Shown: one piece after another, positions 1 through 11,960 of the stretch
Layout: every line of letters begins with the position of its first letter
Position numbering within the stretch: the first letter of the stretch is position 1
Source of the DNA: Talinum fruticosum
Lineage: Eukaryota; Streptophyta; Magnoliopsida; Caryophyllales; Talinaceae
Direction: 5' to 3'
Length of the DNA stretch: 64,000 bases
Assembly (NCBI GenBank): GCA_021018815.1
Contig: JAITYX010000079.1
Location: 1,860,001 to 1,924,000, forward strand
The notes under the pieces: generated by a model
Told to the model about the DNA's origin: nothing
Databases searched by the model: none
What the model saw: the letters and a program-made list of their open reading frames with translations, nothing else
Program-made: the position numbers and the translations under genes

Positions 1-40
1 TTTAGCTCCATGATATCTTTTGACTAACTATTGTTTTCAG

Positions 41-114
41 GTAGTTTCGTTGACTGGAGAAAGGGACTTCAGTTTGTGACAGATAAAGCCAAATTTGAAG
101 TTACGTTGCTTTCA
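41..114 (+). CDS. Unidentified internal exon candidate
   Basis: The block is bounded by a TTGTTTTCAG acceptor and a TTTCAG/GTATTT donor. Only the third frame is open across it, reading SFVDWRKGLQFVTDKAKFE and then VTLLS. I do not recognise the protein. The 5' part of the gene would lie outside the window. The frame and splice sites are seen directly; that it is a real exon is inference. Confidence 0.3.
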
Positions 115-461
115 GGTATTTTAGTCTTATTTTGTGCTAATTAATCTAATTGCAATTCTTAGTGAGTATTTGACCTGCCTTTGACTGATTAATATTCTAT
201 TCCAGAGTTTCAGGGGTATTTTTCTCTCTAAATGTTTTTATATCTTGGACTAGTCTCGCTCTATAATAATACTATAAGATTGATATCTTAGACAAACATA
301 ATTTTTTACCCTTATGGGACACACACAGGTTGTACTTTCCCCTGCTCGTTGTTCAAAGACGTGTACTTTACCCCCCTCCCCCGGTTGTCATGAGAAATCC
401 TGTCAAATCTTTGTTTATTCAGCTAATAATAGTACCTCCTGAACAGGGTTCATGAATATTC

Positions 462-587
462 TTTGCTGCATTTGAGTCACTGGCTCGGCCCAACAAGGAG
501 AAAACGTTTGAAGCTGCTGCTCTTCTTCGTCAAATATCATACTTGGAATGGCATAGGCCTTTTGTTATTTCTGAGGGTTTGATCTGA
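462..587 (+). CDS. Unidentified exon-like ORF, possibly a 3' exon
   Basis: An open stretch with protein-like composition includes ESLARPNKEKTFEAAALLRQ followed by ISYLEWHRPFVISEG, and ends at a TGA. A second frame is also open over most of the stretch, so the frame choice rests on composition only. A clear acceptor is not visible at the left edge. It may continue the gene whose exon lies at 41-114. No family recognised. Confidence 0.22.
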   Translation, partial: FAAFESLARPNKEKTFEAAALLRQISYLEWHRPFVISEGLI

Positions 588-2836
588 TGATCTTTGTATT
601 CAGACGATTCTTGCAATGCGCATTCATCAACTTCACTTTCATAGGTATGGTTTTTGCTTCATACTTGACATGCTTATTCTTAGTTGCTTTGACATCTAAT
701 GCTATGTGTTTGCTGATGACAGTTTATAGCTTGAAATGGATGCAGAGACTTAGGTACCCAACTGTTAGATTTTCGTATGGCTTTCTTAATATCCATGCCG
801 TTTTTATGTGTCTCCGCTGATTTTGCTTAGTATCTTGTAGGTGAGACAAGCTGTATGAAGTGGTGCCTCCAATGCTTCAGCAACTTTGAGCGGTAATTTA
901 GTTATATTGTTATTGTTGTTTTGTCTGGTTTTCATGGGAAGGCATTGTACCTTATTCCCTTCCCTCTCTTCCAATCCCCTATGGTTATGATTGATCTGGT
1001 AATTGGGGTCAGAGTGTGATGGATGCAGAGACTTACAGATGCTTGAGTATATGTGTGGTACTTATCAACCCCCCTGCCCCACCTCTTAAGGCATGGAATA
1101 TTTGATAATCTTGAGGATATTGTTACGTTGATTTTCTTTGGTGGCAGTAACATGTTTCCTCGGGCTTTTACGACTCTTTATTTGCATAGATATAGGTAAG
1201 TTTTGCTCTACCTTCTCTGACCATACTGAGCTCCTACCTATGAGACTGAGTTGATTATCCTTTGAGGTACATCCTCAAATGGCTAGCGTTATTTCAGGCT
1301 TTTTGCTTGATTGAAGCTCTGGTTTCACTGACGTTTGGTGGAAAGACTGATTTGGGTGCGAGATGATCTTGATTCTTGACAGTACACTCCCTCTGTTTCT
1401 CTTTTCTCCATCCTTTCCTTTTGGATCAGGAATAGGACATCTTATAGTTGGCACATACAATTCTTGCCATGCCTCACTTTTAGTTTTAGATGTCACATAT
1501 TATAATGTCATCTCCTAATTGTCGTTTGTTTAATAAGTCCTTTTTTTGAAACACGTTTGCTTGTTTTATTTGTGCTTTTGTGTTCACTTGAGCCCAATAT
1601 AAAAGTGATATATTTAATTTTACTACTGTTTGCTCTACTAAAAATTACAAGAGTTGGGAGGGAAAAAACAAATCTGCTTGTTTTGCGCACGGCCCATAGG
1701 CCGAAGGCGCAATTGAAAATAAAGCGTGCCCCTCTCTTGTCCCTCTTATTATTTTGGGACTATTCTGTACTGGGCCTATTCTTCTCATCTTTAGAACTGG
1801 GAACTAACCCACTACGGTAATTTCCACCCCCTTTTGTCCCTTTTAATATTTTGGGAGTGGTCTTTGAACCCCAGACCCATCCCTGATCCATATGGCCAAA
1901 AATGTTTGCATGTACGGTTTCATAACACTGCCATGATTTTGTTTTATCGGTGGAATTAGAATATCTACTTTAGTAAAAATAAGAAATTTAGAAATTTAAA
2001 AAATTTAGAAATAATTTTATCTTTAGTTATTTCTTTATAACCTTAGTTAGCAAATATTATCCGATGGATTTTATTATCTTTTAGTTTTCTTATTACTTTA
2101 GGGCTCTTTGCTATTTAAACTTCACATTGTTCTCCTCTAGACCTAACAGGTGTACAGGTTTTGAGACGTTAAGTCTCTTTTTCAATGAATCTCAAGTTGG
2201 TTATACATCATCATGATGCTAATGTTGTTCAAAATTGTGAAGTTGAAACTACTAAGTTTTGTTCCCCTCGTTTTATCTTTTTTTTTTTTTTTTTGGGAAG
2301 GGGGTTGGGGGTTTTTACATGGTTGATGGCTTTAGTTTACATGTTACACTTTCTCAGTTCTTTATTGTTTGATTCGGTTTTAAATATCTTCAATTTAATG
2401 AAAAGGCAGATGGAGACTTGTGGATATTGATTTTCTTCTGTCAATTCAGGCCACGGAAATGAAGCATGTAATGTAAATAGTTCACGCCATAGCTTACATT
2501 CGAGGAGGTTTGGAGACTATTATTGTCTTGGCATCTATACTTTTATGATGTTCATATTTACAAATGTGCTAGAGCTCCCATTATGAACTAATGATGATGA
2601 CATCATCTATTTGCATGTAGGATCGGTTCTGTGTATGCATCATTTATTGTTGTAGGAACACGCTGAATTGTTCTCCTTAAAATAAAGGATTTCATAATTC
2701 ATTTACCAATGCGTTTTTTGCATTTACTCTTAGCATATGACATGAAATAAAATTAAAGGTTAGTAAATTTCTCTAAATGGTGCGATTTCTTTTAAATGTT
2801 TAATTTATTCTTTTTTGTTGTTTGTTTATGGGCTAG
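588..2836. other. Intronic or intergenic DNA without a recognisable gene
   Basis: AT-rich sequence without convincing coding exons. It holds a T-run/G-run tract at 2278-2311 and two related stretches near 1738 and 1837 (TGTCCCTCTTATTATTTTGG and TGTCCCTTTTAATATTTTGG). A CTCCCTCTGTTTC string near 1385 resembles a Stowaway end but has no partner. Confidence 0.5.
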
Positions 2837-2870
2837 CATGAGGGCTACTGGAGTTTCTGAAGTACTCAAG
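2837..2870 (+). CDS. Unidentified short exon, in phase with 3257-3332
   Basis: A 34-nt block lies between a GGGCTAG acceptor and a CTCAAG/GTATAT donor and reads xMRATGVSEVLK. Its end phase (0) matches the start phase of the block at 3257, giving a continuous peptide across a 386-nt intron. Family not recognised. Confidence 0.28.
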
Positions 2871-3256
2871 GTATATAATTCATGACAGGGTTTAATTGCA
2901 ATACTCTCTTACAATTAAACAAAGTTACATTAATGTCATCTATTCTTAGGGTTAAAGGACGTATCGTATGCAAAACTAATTTGTGGTTGTTCATCCTCGT
3001 GCCAAGTCAAAGGTGCCTATCTATATTGTTTAGTTTCTCTTTGGTGATACTACGGTATCTTTGTTGTATGCGCATGCTTTAGCGTCCAATTTATGTGCTC
3101 TCTAGTCTGATGAGATATTTTTTTCTCACCCTCAAAGGGGTGTGGAGTGGGACTGAATGCATTTTCCACCACCCAGGAATGATGACCATGATGTAGATCT
3201 GTAGAAGGGTGCTTCAGTCTCCAGTTTGGTTTATATTTGTGGCTACATATATGCAG

Positions 3257-3332
3257 GTTGCAGGAGCTGGGGAAGTAGTTAGCACCGCAATGGTTCTACT
3301 AAGCTATGTCCAAAAGGCATCAGATCGAGAAG
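3257..3332 (+). CDS. Unidentified exon candidate
   Basis: Bounded by ATATGCAG and GAGAAG/GTACAC. The first frame is open and reads VAGAGEVVSTAMVLLSYVQK then ASDRE. The alanine/valine-rich amphipathic composition is protein-like, and the phase agrees with the upstream short exon. The next candidate exon (3978) needs a different phase, so an exon is missing, the gene is broken, or the calls do not belong together. Confidence 0.32.
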
Positions 3333-3977
3333 GTACACAAATTGGTTGTTGAACAATGAATTAGCTCTAGTAAGGTTTGGATCAGTTTGTGAAGCCTGAC
3401 AACATATTGTGTGATGTAGGTTTCTCTAGTAACAGAATTTATTTATAACTATTTGTCAAAAGACGTCACAGCCAGCGTGGCTTAGGATTGCATATTTCGT
3501 CGGGTAATATTTTCTCCACCCCCCAAATTTCTGATTTCTTTGTAATCAAGATTGCACTGGCCACCTGTATATTTATAATACTCTGTAACATTGTTTTTTA
3601 ACTATTAGCTCTTAAATAGTTCAAATCCAGTGGCTAGTAGGCGCCCTGCTTCTGTGTTGTCATTTTTAATAATGTCATATATCTGGTTCTAGATTTCTAT
3701 TTGAATAAATGGAGAATGATTTATTCCATAATGGCCATATTGACTGTTATCAGTTTATGTAATAATCTTGTATATCTGGTTCTAGATTTCAATTTATGTT
3801 CACTATCAATTTTTCACTCCTAGATTTGAGTCGCAGGTTAGCAGAGCCTAGGTGTTTGATTGCTGCTGCTACATATAGTCGTTTATGCTCGTTTCTATTT
3901 GTTAATGTTCATTTTTGCTATTTGATGTTCGTTTATGTTTATGTATATTTTGTATGTAAGTATATGTTTTTTTGCAG

Positions 3978-4057
3978 GCACGTGTTAGAGGAAAGATAGA
4001 TTCCAATTGCAGTGTTGTGGCTTTTCTTGAGGTCTTACATTTTTACTTTCTGCGGAG
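3978..4057 (+). CDS. Unidentified exon candidate
   Basis: A strong pyrimidine tract and TTTTGCAG acceptor precede an open frame, ARVRGKIDSNCSVVAFLEVL then HFYFLRR, that ends at a CGGAG/GTGAGA donor. The product is unknown. The start phase (0) does not match the end phase (1) of the exon at 3257-3332. Confidence 0.3.
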
Positions 4058-4564
4058 GTGAGATAATATTGCTTCACAAGTCTTTGATTTGGCAAGATTT
4101 GGTCTTTCAGCTTCATTATTTCGCTTCTTGTTGCTTGATGTTCCGGGATGCAAATGTGTATTCATGTCTAATCTTCTTATATCATTCTATTTTTATTTAT
4201 GCAGCTGGGATATTACAAGGCTCTTCTTTCAGGCAAGTTTCTCATCTCAGGCGTTCATAAACCTTTGATTCATTGTTTTTTATTGAAAATATATATTTTT
4301 TATCATTTGTTAATATTACATAAATGTCAATGACGTTGGGAAAAAAAGATGAGGTGTAACTTTTATGGGATGGCCCTCATAATTTGTATTTTTTTCAAAT
4401 GTAGCAATTTGAGGGGGTGAAAAGTTCGAAAAAGGAAATCATTGTTGGGCAAAATTCAGAAAAGGAAAAGAGAGGGAAAAAAGGTTATTCAGAAAAGTAA
4501 AAGAACGGTAAAAAAAAGTTGCTTCTCATCTCTTCATTTTCTGGATACAAAAAATGTGGATCTC

Positions 4565-4790
4565 ATAAAACGCGCTAGAAGTCAAAGAAAATCGGTTGAC
4601 TACAGCCGTGGTGTTATTAAGAAAACGCGCAAGTCATGAAAAAACGCGTGAAAAGAGCTGGCAACAGCTGTCACTTTAAAAAACGCGTAAAAACAGCTGG
4701 CAACAGAGTAAAAAACAGCTGGCAACAGCTAAAACAAAGTGTAAATAGTAACCGTCTCCTATAAATAAGGCCACCCCCCTCTTTCATTCA
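4565..4790 (+). promoter_or_regulatory. Promoter P1 with TATA box, AACGCG cluster and CAGCTG repeats
   Basis: TATAAATA lies at 4760-4767, so transcription should begin near 4790. Within about 120 bp upstream are four AACGCG hexamers (4569, 4624, 4643, 4682), the reverse complement of CGCGTT, the core of the rapid stress response element and a CAMTA-type site. Three CAGCTG palindromes lie at 4665, 4694 and 4716, inside a repeated CTGGCAACAG phrase. A W-box TTGACT lies at 4596. The motifs are seen directly; factor binding is inferred from known motif preferences. Paralogous to the promoter at 42.54 kb on the other strand. Confidence 0.6.
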
Positions 4791-4886
4791 TTAAAAACCA
4801 CTTGTGAACGTTATGTTTTGGTAGCGCTTTCTTTCTCTCTCCTGATTTGAGAGATCTGTTCGTGGGATTTGATTGTTCGATCATCG
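4790..4886 (+). other. Non-coding first exon (5'UTR) downstream of P1
   Basis: The leader begins about 25-30 bp after the TATA box with CT-rich sequence (CTCTTTCATTC). It ends at a GATCATCG/GTAAAT donor. Its last 60 bases align, with scattered mismatches, to the leader at 42416-42480 on the minus strand. An ATG at 4813 opens only a short frame. The TSS is estimated, not mapped. Confidence 0.45.
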
Positions 4887-6439
4887 GTAAATTTCATGCT
4901 CAAGGGACTTTCTTCAGGCTTTCGATTGGGTTGGGACTATTTTTTAGGGTATTGATTATGGATGATTTGGGCCTTTATTATTTTGACTGGTTTGAATTCG
5001 ATCTTCAACTTCGTCGCAATAGTTTCGAGTTCGAATTTCTCTCTCCTGCAGTGGAGTGCTAGACAATTTAACCCACTTAGGTTTTCCAAAAAAAAATCTG
5101 GAACTGGAGTCAAAGGTCTGGAAATAATTTTGATCGATGAATGCGGCGTATTTTCGTTGTTAGTCAGTTATCTTCTTCTCTGGGCTTGGCTAATTTATTT
5201 CGGGAATATGGGGTTTAATCAATCATTGCTTTGCGATTTATCTTCTTACTTTTATTTCCTCCTCCATGTTCGACTTTTGTCGCGGACTTGTTCTTCTACT
5301 TGTGATGAGTTGTGGTATATTTGATGATTGACTGATATTGGGTAAGCTTTAGTGATTTCATTTGATCAATTTGCTGTAATCTAGGCGTTATTTACTTTTG
5401 TTTTAATGATAAAGTTGAGTGGTTTTTGCTTCAATTATAATTGGGTTGCATTTACTATGTAAGTGCTTCAAGTTTCCTTTCGTGGGGATATTTTAATTAG
5501 TCTCCTATATGGTCTTTATGTATAGTTATTAAGAACATCAAGTCATCAACCCCTTCTTTCAGATCATATTATCATTGTTCCAGATACAATCTCTGAAGGC
5601 TACCCAAGGTTTACATATACCCCTCGTTTCTTTTTTTTTTTTTTTTCTTTTGGGGGAGGGGGTTGTCGTAGGTGAGAGTGCTATAATGGAGCCCAATGTC
5701 ACTTTTACGGCTCAGCTAACATATACTAGAACCTGCATTGACAAAAAAACACATATAGTTTGACACTTTTGGGGAGTTTTCTTTGAATATTTCCATTGGC
5801 TTATCCTCCCTCGCTCTTTTGCACCTCAAAGATCCCTTGGCAAGGTTTGGTTCTTCATTTGATATGATATGTTTGTTATGTTAAGTTAGTAAACCATTTG
5901 ATATGATATGTTTGTTATGTTAAGTTAGTAGCTTGCTTTGGTGACAGCCCCTGTTGCTGTTAACTGCTGTGAGATCTTCTACTTTGGTTTAAGATCCTTG
6001 TTCTGCTGTTACTAATTAGGATAGTCTTGAAATTCAGCCTTGTGGTTGGGATTTTGGGTGAGAGATTCATTTATTATATGTTATGATTCCTCCTTTTGTT
6101 AGTGCTTTAATATTGTTGTTCCTGTTTCTTCTCTGCTGGTAAATGGTAACCCGGCTTTCTGTCTCTGTTTTTTTCGGTATCCAGAAAACAATGAGATGAG
6201 AACGTTTGTGGAGGCAAACGATAAGAGGTAGCACAACAACCGCTTTTCACAAGTAGTTGACAAATGAACCGTAATTTGCTCCACTTGATGTAATGAGTCT
6301 CACTCTTCATCTTAGCGTTTCATAGGCTAATTTAAACTCCTTTCAATGCTTATTGCGTGTGCTAGTAGCTGGATGTGATGGTCAACAATCTAACTTTCAG
6401 GTCACTTATGTTTCATCAACATTTTTGGGATCTTCTTAG
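4887..6439 (+). other. Intron-like interval of the P1 transcription unit
   Basis: No compelling coding exon, although a short AG-bounded block at 5582-5608 (IQSLKATQ) is possible. It contains a T/G tract at 5631-5662 and a 39-bp direct repeat at 5856-5934, where a stretch with TTGATATGATATGTTTG occurs twice. Confidence 0.35.
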
Positions 6440-6511
6440 GAATGTTTTGGGGTGTACGAGAAAGCTCATGGCTATGTTGAGAGTTTCCCTGGTGAGCTGA
6501 GAGAATTCCAG
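6440..6511 (+). CDS. Unidentified penultimate exon
   Basis: A 72-nt block with phase 0 at both ends, bounded by a CTTCTTAG acceptor and an ATTCCAG/GTATGA donor. It reads ECFGVYEKAHGYVESFPGEL then REFQ. It joins in phase, over a 178-nt intron, to the block at 6690. It is the best supported exon pair at this end of the window and could belong to the P1 transcript. The protein family is not recognised. Confidence 0.42.
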
Positions 6512-6689
6512 GTATGACTCTGGATATTTTTAGATTGTTTTGATATCTTGATCTCTCTTGATCTCCTAAGACCACCCTTGCATGTCTATCAAAATTGATA
6601 CTGTAGTGTTACCTGTAGTAGCTTTTTAACACTATACTGACCCCCTTGATGAGATTTTGACATTTGACATTATGAAACTAGGTGATCAG

Positions 6690-6743
6690 AGGAAGGAGCT
6701 CGAGGAAGAGAAGGCTAAGGCATCATCTTTCAAGCTTTTGTGA
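6690..6743 (+). CDS. Unidentified terminal exon, charged C-terminus
   Basis: After a GTGATCAG acceptor the frame reads RKELEEEKAKASSFKLL and then TGA. It keeps phase 0 with the preceding exon. The Lys/Glu-rich run suggests a helix or coiled coil at the C-terminus. No family identified. Confidence 0.4.
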   Translation, partial: RKELEEEKAKASSFKLL

Positions 6744-8040
6744 GTTATTGTGCCCATAATTGAGTCACATTCTGCGCATAGGATTCAGTTAAATGGGAAA
6801 TTTATCTAAAAAAATTTAGTATATACTGTTACATGCCTAAATCTTGATACTGCCTTAAAAATTGTATACAGATACAAATATAGCAAAATATTGTATATAA
6901 TGATTAAGTAGGTAACTAGTCTAATTGCTCAATTTTGTTAATGGATTTGGTTGGCGGCCACTCAAATTGCACACGCATCCAACTGTATTTGATACTCAAT
7001 GTTTGCTCATGATCTTCAGTAGTTTGCTTCAACCTTGTAGGTTCTTTAAAAAAGAATTTTCCAATTTTTAATCTATAATTAAAGTTTCAATTGATATACG
7101 TTGTAATATTTTCCGTTGGCTATGTGGTGTCCTTCATACTTACCCTATCATGTTCCAGGATGCCAAGTTCTTGATGATATTGTGTAGAGAACATCACCAT
7201 TAAGCAATCATAGTGGGATAGGAAGGTATTTACTTGTGTGAGTCTCTAACCTAAAAATACTCTCTTGAAGGGTTGATGAACAATTTTTTTTATATTTTGA
7301 CGGTGGGGATGAATTTTTTTATTTTTTATTTTGGGGGAGGGAGCAATTCCTTTTATATTTGGGGGGTTAGTTTTCAGCCATCTCTTTCCCCTGGAGGTTA
7401 GGGCCGCTAACAAAAGAGATGGCTATTAAGAGGGGGTAAACGTTACTGTGGGAAGGTAGCATAATATGTAGTGTGTAAGTGATCCCTAACCTCTTTCTCA
7501 AGAGAGACCTTACCTTTTTCATGTCCCTCTTAATTACACTTCGTTTGACATATAACATTACCTTTTGAGTTAACATTTAATAGCCAATGTTTGCGGTTGA
7601 AGATGTGCAGGTTTGAAGTGTAAATTCTTCAAAAGACAACTTTTAGAAAAAAGAAGGGCTTCCTCCGGTGATTGTGTGTTGCCACAATAATCAATTGAAA
7701 AATTGGTATTTAGTATGTCTCTTCCCTTCTCTTCTCTTTTGGTCCTGCAAGAAATAGATTTCCAATAGAGATAGCCTGTGCACTAGTCTAGTTTAGTTCT
7801 GGAAGAAATACATTTTCTATCAAGATAACCCATTGCACTAGTCTAGTTCTATTGAGATAAACCGAGCCATGGGATTGCCGGCCTTTTTCCTGTTCCATAT
7901 TCATTGTTTTGTAATTCCCTGGTGGTGCCTTCTCTGCACTTTGTTAGTCATACATTGCTAATATACTAATTTTGGACTAATTTTGAACCCTGGAATAGGT
8001 TTCTTAATTTCAATTTGACTTACATAATCATACGAACATA
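6744..8040. other. Non-coding DNA, no gene seen
   Basis: AT-rich and without convincing exons. It has a T/G tract at about 7321-7342, and a loose repeat near 7745-7860 in which a phrase containing GCACTAGTCTAGTT occurs twice. Confidence 0.5.
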
Positions 8041-8074
8041 AATGAATAGAAAAATAAAAAAGAGTAGAAACCAA

Positions 8075-8105
<31 letters not shown>

Positions 8106-8205
8106 TATCAATAATAATATATCAATAATAACAATCATTGTAATATCATGTTAATAATAACAATAATAATAATAATAATAATAATAATGATAATAATAAC
8201 AATAA
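8075..8205. repeat. AAT trinucleotide microsatellite, left arm of fold-back
   Basis: Interrupted AAT/ATA runs with ATATATC and ACAATC interruptions. They mirror the ATT runs of the right arm. Confidence 0.85.
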
Positions 8206-9057
8206 TTAGAAAAGATTTCTCACCTCCTCGTCAGCTTCGATTTGTTTGCATCTCTTCTCCTCTTCCTATTAAACACCCATCAAACATTACTCAATCGAAT
8301 AACACATCTCAAAAAGAAGAATACTAGCTGTTGAAAATTCTAAGTATCTCCTTAACCTTGAGATGATCGCTTTTCCCAACCCTATTTTCATCACATTTTG
8401 GAATAAAAGCCACCAAATTGAAAAGACTGACGAATTCTCTAGGTTTTGAGGAAAGAACTGGTTGTTGGAATTAGGTTTTGAAGTTAGAAGAAGTACATTC
8501 TAGAACCCTACTGTGAACTTCTTCCTACTTGACACTAACTCCAACAACCTAGTTCTTTCATCAAAACCCAGCAAATTCCTAACAATCTTCTCAACTTATT
8601 TGTAAAATAAAAACTTATTTGTGGCTTTTATTACAGAATGTGATGGAAATATGTGAACTTCTTCCAACTTGACACTAACTCCAACAATCTAGTTTTTTCA
8701 AAAAACCCAACAAATTTCTCACAATCTTCTTGACTTACTTGTGAAATAAAAAACTTATTTGTGGCTTTTATTACAAAATGTGATGGAAATAGGATTGATA
8801 AAAATGATCATCTCAAAGTTAAAAAGACGTTTAGGACTTTCAACTACTATATTCAATTTATTCAGGTTAGTGTTCTTCCTTTTGGGGATATATCGTCACA
8901 TTGAGCATTTGAGTATTCGTTGTTTGATACATTTGAGTATTCCTTTTGGGGATGTATTGTTCCATTGAGCCAGCAGGAAGAGGAGTAGAGGTGCAAGCAA
9001 ATTGAAGCTAAGAAGAAGTTGAAGAGTTTTCAATAATTATTCTTGTTGTTATCATTG

Positions 9058-9118
9058 TCATTATTGTGGATATTATATTTATTATTAATATTATTATTGA
9101 TGATTATTTATTATCAAA

Positions 9119-9149
<31 letters not shown>

Positions 9150-9165
9150 TTATTTTGTCCCTTTT
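9058..9165. repeat. ATT trinucleotide microsatellite, right arm of fold-back
   Basis: TTATTATTATT runs with short interruptions, complementary to the AAT runs at 8075-8205. Confidence 0.85.
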
Positions 9166-9175
9166 TGTTTTTCAT

Positions 9176-10880
9176 GTGACTTCGAACAACTCTAAATCAT
9201 TCACTTTATTTTGCAGTATATCATTTTGGCCATTTCATGTGTCACTATGGGCTTGATACGAAAAAAAGCCTCATAGAGACGTGGAAGTTTGGAACTTGAC
9301 CATTACTCTTTCTCATTTCCTTTTCAATTTGTAAATACCTCTATTCTATCGTGGGTTTTCCTAGAAGGAAAAGGCTATTAATTTGGAGATTTGGGATGTA
9401 TTCTCTGCTTGTTATGGAATAAGGGTCCTTTGAAATTGTTGCTTGTGACTATTTTAAACTTGAAAATTTTAATTAGGTGAATTGATTACTGTTCTCTAAT
9501 GACAATTTATATGCATCAAAAGGTTTGGCTTTCTGTTCCCCAAACCTTCTCTGACCAGCATATTCTAGTAAATGTGTGGAGTATTGTTATTGGTTTATCT
9601 TGAAAATCTTAGATTGATGATTTATAAAACAGATGACTCAATTATGTGAATTGATCACTGTTCCTATGAAAATTTGATGGTGTGAAACAATGTTAGAGTG
9701 ATGGAATTTTACTAGGTTCTGCTTGTGCTCCTTAAATGTAAGCATCTACCTATGGTTTGGTGTTGGTAGGAATCCTATCATCATTCCCAAATCCCTCCCC
9801 CTAATTTGTGCAAGATAGGAATCATCATTTTCGAGTTTTCGAGCTGTGTGAGTGATTTCTACCTCTTTATACATCTGTAAGTTGATTATGTCCCCCCCCA
9901 CACGGCACCATCAAGAGATCTTCGCTTCTATATCTGAGCTATCCTTGCTTTCGAATCCTCTTTGTTTGGAAGGCCAAAGGTGTGTAATATGCAGTGCATG
10001 CACTTGAATTCTTAGATTTTTCATGTTTTTTTTAATTTTATTTTGAGCTGCCAAGGCTGTGAAGTTCTATTGCTCATTGAGATGTGCTATTAGTTATGCA
10101 AATTATTTTTGATTGAAATAAGTGGGAAAAGGAAGAGATGCTTAATTGTCGGTGGAAGGAAGCGGGATTTATAAACAATGATTGGACTGCTTTCAGATAT
10201 TTGCACTTTTTAAGCCAAATGCATCACTGGACAAATGATATTTGCAGTGGCTATTTTTTCATCTAAATTTTGTGCCTTTTATGAATTGCACTTATGGAAG
10301 GAAGAGATGTTTATATCCATGTCATCTTTGCTTTGGTGTGATTCACAATGTAGATCTCGCGTTAGCAAGTCAGTAGTGGGAATCCCTCTAGCGTGTTGGG
10401 GTTTGTTTTTGCTGCGCTAGGGCCCAAATATAATTGATGATTCACATATAGTTATGTAATTGGTTTAACGCCGGGCTTCCCACGTCAAGAGGTTGATTTT
10501 TCTAATATCTAACAACTTAAAAATTTGGAGGTTCTGATTCAGGTGCCTTAGAGGTTTATTCCTTTATTTTGCAATGACGATGGTGTGCACCTGCACAAGC
10601 TGCCATTGTGAATATATCCGTAATTCTTATCACTCATTTTGTCTTATTTCCCATTGCATTGTGTTTTCAACTTTTAGTAACCCGGAACCGGGATTACTAT
10701 ATAAAAATTACTGAGAGATGCAAGATATTTCCACCTACGTAGGATTTGTTTGGAGGTGCAGTCTGGAGTCAACGAAAATGCTTTATGAATGTTGACAACT
10801 TTGAAGATTGCTACGAGAGACGTAAGTACCAATTTTAGTTATTTTAATTAGTAGACATGAAAATCTTGACTATATAAAAA
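9176..10880. other. Non-coding DNA, no gene seen
   Basis: No exon with convincing splice sites and frame. One phrase near 10590 (GTGCACCTGCACAAGCTGCC) is related to sequences at 11539 and 11917, so a third, diverged member of that local duplication lies here. Confidence 0.45.
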
Positions 10881-10889
10881 CAGTGAAAA

Positions 10890-11320
10890 ATTATGCCTAT
10901 AAAATATGAATATTAATTTTTTTACAAATTTATGATGTTTTATACAGATTAGTTTTATTTTTTTACCATTGATATTTCCTAAGAGAATATAGAAATTTTT
11001 GTTAATTACCTTTTTCATGAATTTTTAAACACTTTTATACAGTTTAGTTTATGATTTTTCTAATATAGAAACTTTAAGATGTTTTATATAGTTTAGTTAA
11101 TTTTTTTACTATTGATATTTCCTAAGAAAATATAGAACATTTTTGTAACTTTTTAATTACCTTTTTCATGTATTTTTAAACAGTTTTATACAGTTACTTT
11201 ATGATTTTTTAATATAAAAATTTATGATGGTTTATACAGTTTAATTTAAATTTCTTTACTATTGATATTTCGTAAGAAAATATAGAATATTTTTGTAAGA
11301 TCTTTTTCATAAGTTTTTAA
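10890..11320. repeat. AT-rich tandem repeat, period about 143-150 bp
   Basis: A unit containing TTTATGATGTTTTATACAG, ACTATTGATATTTCCTAAG and CCTTTTTCATGAATTTTTAA recurs about 2.5-3 times; the TTGATATTTC landmark is at 10969, 11112 and 11262. Diverged and non-coding. Confidence 0.7.
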
Positions 11321-11364
11321 ATATTATCTTGATTCATATTTTGTTGTTTTATGGGGTAATAAAG

Positions 11365-11960
11365 ACAAATTGTCTTCATGGTGGGAGATTTAAGTACTCA
11401 GCTTCGGAGGGCTGAAAAAGTACGCCAGGTAATTTGTCCTTATTGCTTTTATTCTCTCTTTCTTTGTAAGCCGGGTAATATCAGGGCATTAATTTACTCT
11501 GTGGAATGCCTGATGGAGAGGGACCAATCCTGTCCTGATTGCACCTGTGAAGCTGCCATTCTGAGCAGAACTTTTCTTCTGTCTCTTCATTTCTTCTTTC
11601 CTTTTTTGTACTCCATTTCGATGGTTTTTTAGTCCAATATTTGAATAAGAATTTCTTTTATTCGGTGGGAGATAATGCCAATGATTCTACTACAAGTTAG
11701 ACTTTTTATTAAAGGGATTGTCCTAGCTTTCAGTAAGCACTCACTGAAAATTGTGTTCAGGGTGGGAGATACAAGTGCTTAGCTGTGGACGGCTGAAAAA
11801 AGTACGCCAGGTAATTTTTCCTTGTTGCTTTTATCCTCTCTTTCTTTGTTGGTAATTTCAGGGTGTTGATTTACTCTGTGGTATGCCGGATGCAGAGGGA
11901 GCAATCCTGTTCTTATTGCACATGTAAAGCTACCATTGTGAGTACATGCATTATTCTTAG
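11365..11960. repeat. Tandem duplication of about 210 bp with 395-bp spacing
   Basis: Copy 1 (about 11368-11570) and copy 2 (about 11763-11960) share GGTGGGAGAT, GGCTGAAAAAGTACGCCAGG, TTTTATTCTCTCTTTCTTTG, a TTTACTCTGTGG block and TGCACCTGTGAAGCTGCCAT. Small indels break any common frame, so the unit behaves as non-coding. Confidence 0.7.

Larger units (their letters stand above)
8045..9175. mobile_element. Fold-back element with trinucleotide-repeat arms
   Basis: The two halves are imperfect reverse complements around a centre near 8509. The left arm runs from AAT repeats (8075-8205) through CACCTCCTCGTCAGCTTC to AAGCCACC and GAAAGAACTGGTTGTTGG. The right arm runs from CCAACAACCTAGTTCTTTC through GTGGCTTTTATTAC to GAAGCTAAGAAGAAGTTG and then ATT repeats (9060-9165). 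The right arm holds an extra 140-bp tandem copy (8513-8652 and 8653-8792). There is no coding capacity. Target-site duplications were not found, so the exact ends are uncertain. Likely a MITE or fold-back transposon. Confidence 0.6.

Noticed and set aside
577..830. Box C/D snoRNA (TGATGA and CTGA motifs)
   Set aside because: Motif spacing is wrong and there is no terminal stem.
1380..1500. Stowaway-like end CTCCCTCTGTTTC
   Set aside because: No matching inverted end or TA duplication found within 2 kb.
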